Below, piece by piece: positions 27,573 to 34,770 of a stretch of DNA of 34,770 nt. Within the stretch, counting starts at the first letter, position 1. Each line of letters begins with the position of its first letter. The notes beneath the pieces were generated by a model, which saw only the letters and a list, made by a program, of their open reading frames with translations, had not been told where the DNA came from and did no database searches. This DNA comes from Actinomycetota bacterium (lineage in GTDB: Bacteria > Actinomycetota > Acidimicrobiia > Acidimicrobiales > Ilumatobacteraceae): assembly GCA_027729785.1 (NCBI GenBank), contig JAQCDY010000005.1, positions 1 through 34,770 on the forward strand, read 5' to 3'. Made by a program: the position numbers and the translations under genes.

Positions 27573-28127
27573 CTACGGCTTTATCTGACCCGGTTCGTTG
27601 ACATTGATCAGTGTGCTTTTTGGTAGTTCAACAAATTCAATCTTCAATTTTTCAGAGACTTTGTGTATTGCGCGCTCTCCGTTTTCGAACTCGCGCTCCA
27701 AAAACTCGCGAGCTGAAATTCGCCAAGTGCTACAAAGCCACTGTGGCGAATCAGTTTTGGCCACACGCAAATCAAAACCATCCGAGATATTGCTCAGGAG
27801 ATCGCATGAAGTTTCATCAATGTAGGGAACATCACATGGAAGAATCATCAAACTTTCTGTGACACATTCACGCATCGCGGTTATCAGTGCCCCGAGCGGA
27901 CCCGAATCGGGATATTGATCGTTTATGTTGCCCACTCCCCATCTGCTCGCGTCATTGGGGCTTCCACCTACCAAAGAAAGATTCTTAAATCCGGCGTTTC
28001 TTAGGGTGCTAATGATTATCTCACCAAATTCGATGCCGTTTATCTTGGCATTTATCTTTGGCGAGCCAAATCTCTTGCTCTTTCCTCCTGCCAATATCAC
28101 GACGCTCGTATTATCTATACGGTTCAT
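27573..28127 (-). CDS. MobA-like molybdenum cofactor guanylyltransferase/NTP transferase
   Basis: VVILAGGKSKRFGSPK, DQYPDSGPLGALITAM, ILPCDVPYIDE. ATG 28127 overlaps the upstream stop (ATGA); the track start at 28184 lies inside the upstream gene. Confidence 0.82.
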   Translation of the reverse strand: MNRIDNTSVVILAGGKSKRFGSPKINAKINGIEFGEIIISTLRNAGFKNLSLVGGSPNDASRWGVGNINDQYPDSGPLGALITAMRECVTESLMILPCDVPYIDETSCDLLSNISDGFDLRVAKTDSPQWLCSTWRISAREFLEREFENGERAIHKVSEKLKIEFVELPKSTLINVNEPGQIKP

Positions 28128-28570
28128 CGCAGCAAATGATTTGCATCTCCACTCGGATCGCACTGGATCAAGAACTGTTCGCATCTAACCGCTTCTGGCA
28201 TCTCACCGATCATCCGTGCTTGTTTGGCGAGACCTGCAAGGCATCTCAAAAAACCTCTGTTTGTTTCGACGCCCCAACGCACGTAACCCGACCCACGCCA
28301 CGAATTCGCTCGCAGACTGTCCAGCCCTCTGTGATAGCCGACGCGATAAGCCATGTACGCGTCAATTCCATCGCCGCTTAGATCACCAATCGTCGCCCAG
28401 CCAGCCAAAAAAGTCGGGTACTTTGAGACGACGTCACAAACTGCTTGTCGGCGATTATTTATGTCAACGCCTAGGGCTGCGTTCAGCATCTCGATCGCCT
28501 TGGCGTCGAATAATGGCAGCCTCGTCTCAGGTGGTCCGCTGGAAGAAAGATTAACTGGTTGATTTGTCAT
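28124..28570 (-). CDS. DUF3151-family protein
   Basis: GPPETRLPLF..., FLAGWATIGDLSGDGIDAYMAYRVGYHRGLDSLRANSWRGSGYVRWGVETNRGFLRCLAGLAKQARMIGE. Confidence 0.78.
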   Translation of the reverse strand: MTNQPVNLSSSGPPETRLPLFDAKAIEMLNAALGVDINNRRQAVCDVVSKYPTFLAGWATIGDLSGDGIDAYMAYRVGYHRGLDSLRANSWRGSGYVRWGVETNRGFLRCLAGLAKQARMIGEMPEAVRCEQFLIQCDPSGDANHLLR

Positions 28571-28590
28571 ACTCCTGCCACACTAGATGC

Positions 28591-28875
28591 ATGGACATAT
28601 TCTCGCTTGATTCTGAAAACGCCAAGAATCTTGGGCTCGGGGCGATGGCCCTCAGCGTTTTCGGTGTATTAATCGTGCTCAAGTTCGTTAAGTCGGTGGT
28701 CTCAAAATTATTGCTCTTGGTAATTTTCTGCGGGTTGGCATATCTTTCGTTCACCCAGCGAGATGCACTGTCAATTTGCATCGCCAAGCTAGAAAGCACG
28801 GCCAAAAATGAACTGATCAACACATCATGTACTTTCTTCGGACAAGAGATATCCCTCAAGGCGGTTTCAGAGTGA
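28591..28875 (+). CDS. Small hypothetical membrane protein
   Basis: MDIFSLDSENAKNLGLGAMALSVFGVLIVLKFVKSVVSKLLLLVIFCGLAYLSF, one or two TM segments; GTGA overlap with the downstream gene. Confidence 0.6.
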   Translation: MDIFSLDSENAKNLGLGAMALSVFGVLIVLKFVKSVVSKLLLLVIFCGLAYLSFTQRDALSICIAKLESTAKNELINTSCTFFGQEISLKAVSE

Positions 28876-30122
28876 GAAACCGTCATGTAACAGATATCTC
28901 TGCGCAGCTAGACGCGTCACCAACTCCTCGGCATTTAGTCGCGCATTATGTACGTCAGTTAAAGGAAGCGAATTTCACTGACTTCTCAAATAGTGCCATT
29001 TCGGCTACGAAAACTGGGTTCATTTCTACAGCTGGTTCGCTTGTCGCTTGGCGAAGTGGATCGAAAACATCTGAATACGGCTTTCGAATTGTTGGAGCGC
29101 ACACCGACTCGCCGTGTTTGCGAATCAAGCCAAATGCCGACGAACGCAAATTTGGTTTCAATACACTGCTTGTTGAAATTTATGGTGGCCCACTTTTGAA
29201 TAGTTGGTTAGATCGTGACCTAGGCATCGCTGGTCACGTCGTTACTAAATCTGGCAAGACGAAGTTGTTCAATTCAGTTATTCCAGTCGCGCGCATTTCG
29301 CAACTGGCTATTCATCTGGATCGAGAAGTCAACGAAAAAGGCCTGATCCTCGACAAGCAACTACATCTCACACCGGCCTGGTCGACCAGCCAGGACGCCC
29401 CAAAGTTCATCGACTGGGTTGCATCATGTGCAAAAATCACGGTTCGTGAAATAGTTCAAATCGAAGCACAACTCTTTGACACAAACCGGGCATCACTCAT
29501 CGGTACGGATGGTTCGTTACTCGCAAGCGGCCGATTAGACAACCAAGCTTCTTGCTGGGCAGCAATGTCAGCGTTGCTCGAGTCAACCGCCGCACCCGCA
29601 ACCCAGGTCGTCGCACTATTCGACCACGAAGAGGTCGGCTCAGAAAGTGCGACCGGCGCCGCTGGTCCGCTTTTAGAACATTCTTTAGAGCAGATTGCCT
29701 CAAGTCTTAAAATTTCTCGCATTGGTTTTCTCGAAACACTCAAGAAATCGAACTGCATCTCTGCCGACAATGCTCACGCGGTTCACCACAATTATCCAGA
29801 GCGTCATGACCTTGCCAACGCACCGATCATCAATCAGGGTCCTGCACTAAAAATGAATTCAAACCAGCGCTATGCAACATCTGCACAATCTGCCGCGCTG
29901 TTTATTCAGGCATGCAAAAAAGCCAGAGTTAAGCATCAGGTTTTTGTTTCGCGAAATAACATGCCGTGTGGCACGACGATCGGACCAATCACCGCCACAC
30001 GGCTAGGTATCGACACCGTAGATATAGGTATCCCCCAACTATCGATGCACTCAGCCCGAGAAGTTTGCGGCGTTGATGATCTCGTATCGCTGCAACTTGC
30101 GCTAAAGGCCTACTTCAAATAA
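28872..30122 (+). CDS. apeB: M18-family aminopeptidase (aspartyl aminopeptidase-like)
   Basis: RIVGAHTDSPCLRIKPN, YGGPLLNSWLDRDLGIAGHV, SGRLDNQASCWAAM, DHEEVGSESATGAAGPLLE, ISADNAHAVHHNYPERHD. GTG 28872 gives VRNRHVTDISAQL. Confidence 0.93.
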   Translation: MRNRHVTDISAQLDASPTPRHLVAHYVRQLKEANFTDFSNSAISATKTGFISTAGSLVAWRSGSKTSEYGFRIVGAHTDSPCLRIKPNADERKFGFNTLLVEIYGGPLLNSWLDRDLGIAGHVVTKSGKTKLFNSVIPVARISQLAIHLDREVNEKGLILDKQLHLTPAWSTSQDAPKFIDWVASCAKITVREIVQIEAQLFDTNRASLIGTDGSLLASGRLDNQASCWAAMSALLESTAAPATQVVALFDHEEVGSESATGAAGPLLEHSLEQIASSLKISRIGFLETLKKSNCISADNAHAVHHNYPERHDLANAPIINQGPALKMNSNQRYATSAQSAALFIQACKKARVKHQVFVSRNNMPCGTTIGPITATRLGIDTVDIGIPQLSMHSAREVCGVDDLVSLQLALKAYFK

Positions 30123-30798
30123 TTTGACCGACCTTGTGTTTAGCTTGGTCAAAAACAATTTGTAGTGCTGCGCTAAGTTCGGCCGTTAGGTCTGCAGTTG
30201 CGGTGCGTGGAAGTCGACCTGTTTCGGCCTTGGGCGGATAAATCGGGGTTCCAATCACAACTGAGCATCTGCGCGGAAGAATCTTTTTAGAACCTTTCGG
30301 CATTACGCCCTCAGTGCCACCAAAGCCGACCGGCACGATCGGTACATCCGCTTTTAACGCCAGATATGCCGCACCATCAAACAACGGATGTATTTTTGGG
30401 CCCGACTGGCGAGTCCCTTCGGGGAACATCACAAGAACTTCACCGAGAGCCAAAACGGCAAGACACCGTTTCAATGCTTCAAGGTCTACAGAGCCACGGC
30501 TGACTGGGAACCCGCCAAGGGTTGACAACACCGCAGCGATCGGTTTTATCTTCCATAAAGAATCTTTTCCCATGAACCGCAGACGGCGATGTGTGACCGC
30601 GCTGACAATCGGCGTATCGACGTTGGATCGATGGATCGGTGCCAAAATAAAAGCCCCCGACTTTGGAATGTTCTCGCGACCATAGACGCGAAGCCGAAAA
30701 TAAATTCGACAAAATATCAAAATCCAAAATCGGACTACGCGATAGAGGACCTTGCCGAGCACTCCTTGTCCGACCAAAAATGTTTTTACTTTGGTCAT
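30115..30798 (-). CDS. plsC: 1-acyl-sn-glycerol-3-phosphate acyltransferase
   Basis: LAPIHRSNVDTPIVS (HX4D), MFPEGTRQSG, DVPIVPVGFGGTEGVMPKG. Confidence 0.93.
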   Translation of the reverse strand: MTKVKTFLVGQGVLGKVLYRVVRFWILIFCRIYFRLRVYGRENIPKSGAFILAPIHRSNVDTPIVSAVTHRRLRFMGKDSLWKIKPIAAVLSTLGGFPVSRGSVDLEALKRCLAVLALGEVLVMFPEGTRQSGPKIHPLFDGAAYLALKADVPIVPVGFGGTEGVMPKGSKKILPRRCSVVIGTPIYPPKAETGRLPRTATADLTAELSAALQIVFDQAKHKVGQII

Positions 30799-31454
30799 GC
30801 CACGAATTCTCCATCCGCACTTTTGGTTGCAATCAACTGCTTTAGTTGAGCGACCACATCTTCGATCGCCCGATCACTCGTGTCGACAGTTACCGAATCA
30901 TTCGTCTTCATCAACGGACTATCCGACCGTGAAGAGTCTCGCTGATCACGCTCGGCGATCTCGGTGGCAATCTGTTCAACATCACCTCCCGATTGAGCGA
31001 CACGACGACGGGCTCTCACAATTGGTGATGCCGTCAAATAAACCTTCAATGTCGCATCGGGAAACACAACCGAACCAATATCGCGACCCTCAACCACGCC
31101 ACCGCCATGATCACTCACCCACTGTCGTTGACGATTGCGCAACTCTGTACGCACGAGTGAATTCGTGGCCACAACGCTCACACTGCGCGTCACTTCAGGA
31201 CCGCGAATTGCGGTTGTTGCATCGACGCCGTCTATCACTATTGAATCGTCGTCAATCAGCATCACGGATCTACGTGCGATTTCGGCGACGGCTAATTCAT
31301 CGTCCGGCTTAATGTCCCGAGTTAGCGCCGCAAATGTGACAGCTCGATACATCGCACCAGTGTCGAGGTACCGAATATTTAATTTCTCAGCCAAGGCTTT
31401 GGCGATGGTCGATTTTCCTGCTCCAGCCGGACCGTCGATTGCGACGATGATCAT
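30795..31454 (-). CDS. cmk: Cytidylate kinase
   Basis: MIIVAIDGPAGAGKSTIAKALAEKLNIRYLDTGAMYRAVTFAAL; VVEGRDIGSVVFPDATLKVYLTAS. Track start 31592 is overextended; ATGA overlap with plsC. Confidence 0.95.
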   Translation of the reverse strand: MIIVAIDGPAGAGKSTIAKALAEKLNIRYLDTGAMYRAVTFAALTRDIKPDDELAVAEIARRSVMLIDDDSIVIDGVDATTAIRGPEVTRSVSVVATNSLVRTELRNRQRQWVSDHGGGVVEGRDIGSVVFPDATLKVYLTASPIVRARRRVAQSGGDVEQIATEIAERDQRDSSRSDSPLMKTNDSVTVDTSDRAIEDVVAQLKQLIATKSADGEFVA

Positions 31455-31480
31455 TGCTGAAGGACTTGCATCCGCATCAT

Positions 31481-32917
31481 CTACCAACTCGTATCTTGCG
31501 CACGACCTTCGTCGTAGCCAGAAGCGCTCTGTACGCCGATCACGGCACGGTCGTGAAACTCGACGATGTTGGATGAACCTGCATAGGTGCACGATGATCT
31601 GACTCCGGAAATAATTTGGTCGATTATGTCCTCTACGCTCGGGCGCTGCTCGTCAAGGTACATCCGTGAAGAACTGATTCCTTCTTCGAAAAGTTCTTTA
31701 CGAGCACGTTCAAATGCGCTTTCGGTTCGTGTTCGATTTCGGACTGCACGGTTCGAAGCCATTCCAAAACTTTCTTTGTAAAGGCGTCCGTTGGTGTCAC
31801 GCAACGTATCTGCTGCCGACTCATAGGTGCCGGCCAACAACGAACCGAACATTACATTTGACGCGCCAGCCGCAAGACCTAGTGCGACATCGCGCGGATA
31901 CCGCACACCTCCATCAGCCCAGACATGCTTGCCCAAACTGGTTGCGACTTGGGCACATTCTAGAACTGCCGAAAATTGTGGTCTACCAACGCCTGTCATC
32001 ATCCGGGTCGTGCACATCGCACCCGGACCAACACCTACTTTGACAATGTCAGCACCAGCTTCGATCAGGTCTCGAGTGCCTTCAACAGTCACGACATTGC
32101 CGGCGACAAGTTTCAGGTTGCCGACAGCTTTGCGCACCTCGGTGACCGCCTTGAGCATTCGAACTTGATGCCCATGTGCCGTGTCTACGACAATTACATC
32201 CACACCCATCTGCTTGAGTTTCTTTGCCCTCTCGGCGGGATCTGCGTTCACACCAACTGCGGCTGAAATTAAAAGCCTGCCACTCTGGTCTACGGCGGGT
32301 CTATAAATCGTGCTGCGCAGTGCGCCGTTTCTTGTGATCACACCAACTAGTCGAGAGTCCTTGTCGATCACTGGGGCAACGCTCAGTCGTGCATCGGTAA
32401 GTTTTTCAAACATTTCTTGGGGTGATAGCGACTGTTGCAAGGTCACCATTTCACTGCTCATGACATTGCGAATCTGGGTGAATCGATCGAACCCGACAGC
32501 ATCATGTTCGGTAAAAATGCCAGCCGGACGATCGTCGTCATCAACGACGATCACAGCACCGTGGCTTCGTTTATAAATCAAACTCAGCGCCTCGCCAACT
32601 GTGCCGTCAACTTTCATCGTGATCGGTGTGTCAATCACCGTGTGACGAGACTTCACGAATCGCACTACAGTCTCAACGACATCTAGCGGAATGTCTTGCG
32701 GCAAGACAACGACACCGCCACGACGAGCCACGGTCTCAGCCATTCGGCGACCGGCGATCGCGGTCATGTTCGAGACCACCAATGGGATAGTCGTACCGAT
32801 GTTGTCGGGTGTCGTTAAGTCGACTTTCAAACGCGAGCTAACGGCAGACAGACTCGGAACCATAAATACGTCGCTATAGGTAAGGTCGAACGCAGGCGAG
32901 TCGTTCAAAAATCGCAT
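31481..32917 (-). CDS. guaB1: GuaB1-family IMPDH-related protein with CBS domains
   Basis: MRFLNDSPAFDLTYSDVFMVPSLSAVSSR, two CBS-like segments, VAGNVVTVEGTRDLIEAGADIVKVGVGPGAMCTTRMMTGVGRPQ. CGGAGGACTACTG-ATG gives a strong SD at 32917. Confidence 0.9.
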   Translation of the reverse strand: MRFLNDSPAFDLTYSDVFMVPSLSAVSSRLKVDLTTPDNIGTTIPLVVSNMTAIAGRRMAETVARRGGVVVLPQDIPLDVVETVVRFVKSRHTVIDTPITMKVDGTVGEALSLIYKRSHGAVIVVDDDDRPAGIFTEHDAVGFDRFTQIRNVMSSEMVTLQQSLSPQEMFEKLTDARLSVAPVIDKDSRLVGVITRNGALRSTIYRPAVDQSGRLLISAAVGVNADPAERAKKLKQMGVDVIVVDTAHGHQVRMLKAVTEVRKAVGNLKLVAGNVVTVEGTRDLIEAGADIVKVGVGPGAMCTTRMMTGVGRPQFSAVLECAQVATSLGKHVWADGGVRYPRDVALGLAAGASNVMFGSLLAGTYESAADTLRDTNGRLYKESFGMASNRAVRNRTRTESAFERARKELFEEGISSSRMYLDEQRPSVEDIIDQIISGVRSSCTYAGSSNIVEFHDRAVIGVQSASGYDEGRAQDTSW

Positions 32918-32967
32918 CAGTAGTCCTCCGAGTGGGGCTTTTTTGAAGCCTCCATAGGCTACGCCCT

Positions 32968-33672
32968 GTGGATATGAATGGTGCGAATCCCCCTTTGCTG
33001 ATGGTCCACGGCTGGGGTGGCTCACACCAAGACACATGGCAAAAGCCAGGTGTCGAGCAACTCGTTAATGATGCGGGCACAACCGTCATCGGCGTAGACC
33101 TTTTAGGCCACGGTACATCCGAGAAACCACATGATCCAGCCAATTATGCAGATCTTTCGGCACCAATTCGAAATGCAATTGGCGCGCGCACAACGAGTGT
33201 CGATGCAGTCGGCTTCTCGCTTGGCGCGATCGCATTGCTGGATGCTGCGATGCATAATCCAAAATATTTTCGGCGGTTAATGCTCGTCGGCATCGGTGAT
33301 GGTCTTCTTGAGCCGCACGATCCGACCGAGACGGCGCGAATCGTCAGTGGTATCGACGGAACAGCAAGTTCAGACGATATTTTGGCCCGTCAGTTCGGCA
33401 ACTATGCGAAACGAACCGATAACGATCCTTTGGCTCTACGTGCGGCGCTATTACGACCGAGAAAAAGTCCACCGAATCAAGAAGATCTTCAAAAGATCAA
33501 TGCCAAAGTGATTCTTGCAGTTGGCGACCACGATTTTGTGTTGCCGGCCAATCGTCTCGCGCAATCATTTCAAGATTGCAAATTTGTAACCTTAAAAAAT
33601 TGCGATCATTTTGCATCAACTGAAAACTTTGGGCTCATTGACGCACTTCTCGAGTTCTTCTGTGCGCCATAG
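32968..33672 (+). CDS. Alpha/beta-fold hydrolase
   Basis: LLMVHGWGGSHQDTW, VDLLGHGTSEKP, VGFSLGAIALLDAA (nucleophile elbow), VGDHDFVLP, CDHFAS. Start GTG 32968 or ATG 32974. Confidence 0.88.
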   Translation: MDMNGANPPLLMVHGWGGSHQDTWQKPGVEQLVNDAGTTVIGVDLLGHGTSEKPHDPANYADLSAPIRNAIGARTTSVDAVGFSLGAIALLDAAMHNPKYFRRLMLVGIGDGLLEPHDPTETARIVSGIDGTASSDDILARQFGNYAKRTDNDPLALRAALLRPRKSPPNQEDLQKINAKVILAVGDHDFVLPANRLAQSFQDCKFVTLKNCDHFASTENFGLIDALLEFFCAP

Positions 33673-34609
33673 CGACACCAATATCCTGAATGGCTCTGAT
33701 TCGTCCTCAATAGATGACGCAGTCTCAGCGCTTCGTGGTGATGAACTTGTAGCGATACCGACTGAGACAGTTTATGGTCTAGCGGCGCGCGCATCAAGCC
33801 GAATGGCCGTCAATAAAATCTTCAAGGTCAAAGGACGACCGGCAAACCATCCGTTGATTTTGCATATTGCAAAAACTAGTGACTTAGAAAAATGGACACA
33901 AGATTTGTCGACGGTCGCGAGAACACTCGTCGATCATTATTGGCCAGGTCCTTTGACCATCGTCGTTCAAAGAAATGAAAAAGTCTGCGACGAGATCACA
34001 GGTGGACGAAACACGGTTGCGATTCGTTGCCCTGATCACAAAATCGCAACCGTACTCCTCAACCGACTTGACGACGCAATCGTCGCACCTTCGGCTAATC
34101 GATTTGGCAAAGTCAGCCCAACAACCGCAGAGCATGTGGCGGCTGATCTCGGAGATGATGTCAAAATCATTTTGGACGGCGGCGAATGTGCGATCGGTCT
34201 CGAATCGACGATCATCGACTGCACGACGACTCCGCCGCAATTGCTTCGAGTAGGCGCAATCACGGTCGAACAAATTAAAACAGAATGCCTAATCACAGTC
34301 GTCTCGGCATCTGGCGAATCTCGTGCATCGGGGATGCTCGACAAGCACTACGCACCAGAGTGTGAAATCGAACTGTTCAATAATCGAATGCAAGCAGAAA
34401 CTCGTCGATCCGAGCTGAGTCAACTTGGCACTACTTCTGAAATTCTGGATTTCGCTGACGATTTGGCACTATACGCCCACAGTCTTTACGCGCGACTTCG
34501 TGATGCTGATAAGCGCAATATAAAGGTGGTTATTGCAGTCAAGCCACCCTCCACAGGTATCGGATCGGCGATCAATGAACGGCTTAAGAAGGCAGCGAAC
34601 CGCTCTTAA
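33662..34609 (+). CDS. L-threonylcarbamoyladenylate synthase, two-domain Sua5 type
   Basis: GDELVAIPTETVYGLAARASSRMAVNKIFKVKGRPANHPLILHI, APSANRFGKVSPTTAEHV, GLESTIIDCT, linker SGMLDKHYAPECEIEL. GTG 33662 is favoured over the track start 33611. Confidence 0.9.
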   Translation: MRHSDTNILNGSDSSSIDDAVSALRGDELVAIPTETVYGLAARASSRMAVNKIFKVKGRPANHPLILHIAKTSDLEKWTQDLSTVARTLVDHYWPGPLTIVVQRNEKVCDEITGGRNTVAIRCPDHKIATVLLNRLDDAIVAPSANRFGKVSPTTAEHVAADLGDDVKIILDGGECAIGLESTIIDCTTTPPQLLRVGAITVEQIKTECLITVVSASGESRASGMLDKHYAPECEIELFNNRMQAETRRSELSQLGTTSEILDFADDLALYAHSLYARLRDADKRNIKVVIAVKPPSTGIGSAINERLKKAANRS

Positions 34610-34721
34610 ACCAAACAGTTCGCAATATCACTGTGTTGATTACGGCAAACCCCTCCGTAGGCTTACAAGTCCAAACCCATGGGTGACAATATGTTGCCCT
34701 ACTCCTAGGGGGAGAAAATAA

Positions 34722-34770
34722 ATGAAGAAAAACACAGTACGTCGTTTCGGCGCGCTTGTTGTTGGTCTCA
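34722..34770 (+). CDS. N-terminus of a probable secreted protein, truncated by window edge
   Basis: GGGGGAG SD then ATG: MKKNTVRRFGALVVGL..., signal-peptide-like; not in the ORF track. Confidence 0.65.
   Translation, partial: MKKNTVRRFGALVVGL

Noticed and set aside
30752-31312. 186-aa plus-strand ORF
   Set aside because: Antisense to plsC and cmk, which have clear family motifs; low-complexity R/S/H composition typical of a shadow frame.
1-34770. CRISPR arrays, tRNA/rRNA genes, transposons, toxin-antitoxin pairs
   Set aside because: Read through the intergenic gaps; none showed regular direct repeats, cloverleaf-like sequence, or recognisable transposase/toxin proteins. Small elements could still be missed without tools.

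Overview
This 34.8 kb window is gene-dense chromosomal DNA from an actinobacterium-like organism. Moderate GC and gene content make an Acidimicrobiia-type lineage plausible, but that is inference. I saw no rRNA, tRNA, CRISPR array, transposase or prophage. The core is a complete Pup-proteasome locus on the minus strand: mpa/arc, dop, pup, prcB, prcA, pafA. Next to it are signal peptidase I, a GDPD-family phosphodiesterase, tatB, tatC, a HelY-type helicase, a DAGK-C-terminal-like protein and an edge-truncated M20 amidohydrolase. On the other side of mpa lie a ferredoxin, TrmI, a holin-X-like membrane protein, a PBP4-type carboxypeptidase and an ADP-forming acyl-CoA synthetase. The right half holds tkt-tal-LOG, typA, rnd, a rhodanese, a MobA-like transferase, a DUF3151 protein, M18 aminopeptidase, plsC, cmk, guaB1, an alpha/beta hydrolase, Sua5/TsaC and the start of a secreted protein. 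I did not find a clearly new system. The best leads are: (i) typA, whose P-loop can only be translated from a non-ATG/GTG/TTG start, probably CTG; (ii) a Pup locus with no pafB/pafC at the position they occupy in M. tuberculosis; (iii) Ala instead of Gly before the PrcB catalytic Thr; (iv) a DAGK-like ORF without the catalytic domain; (v) small leader structures before the typA operon and before the last gene.
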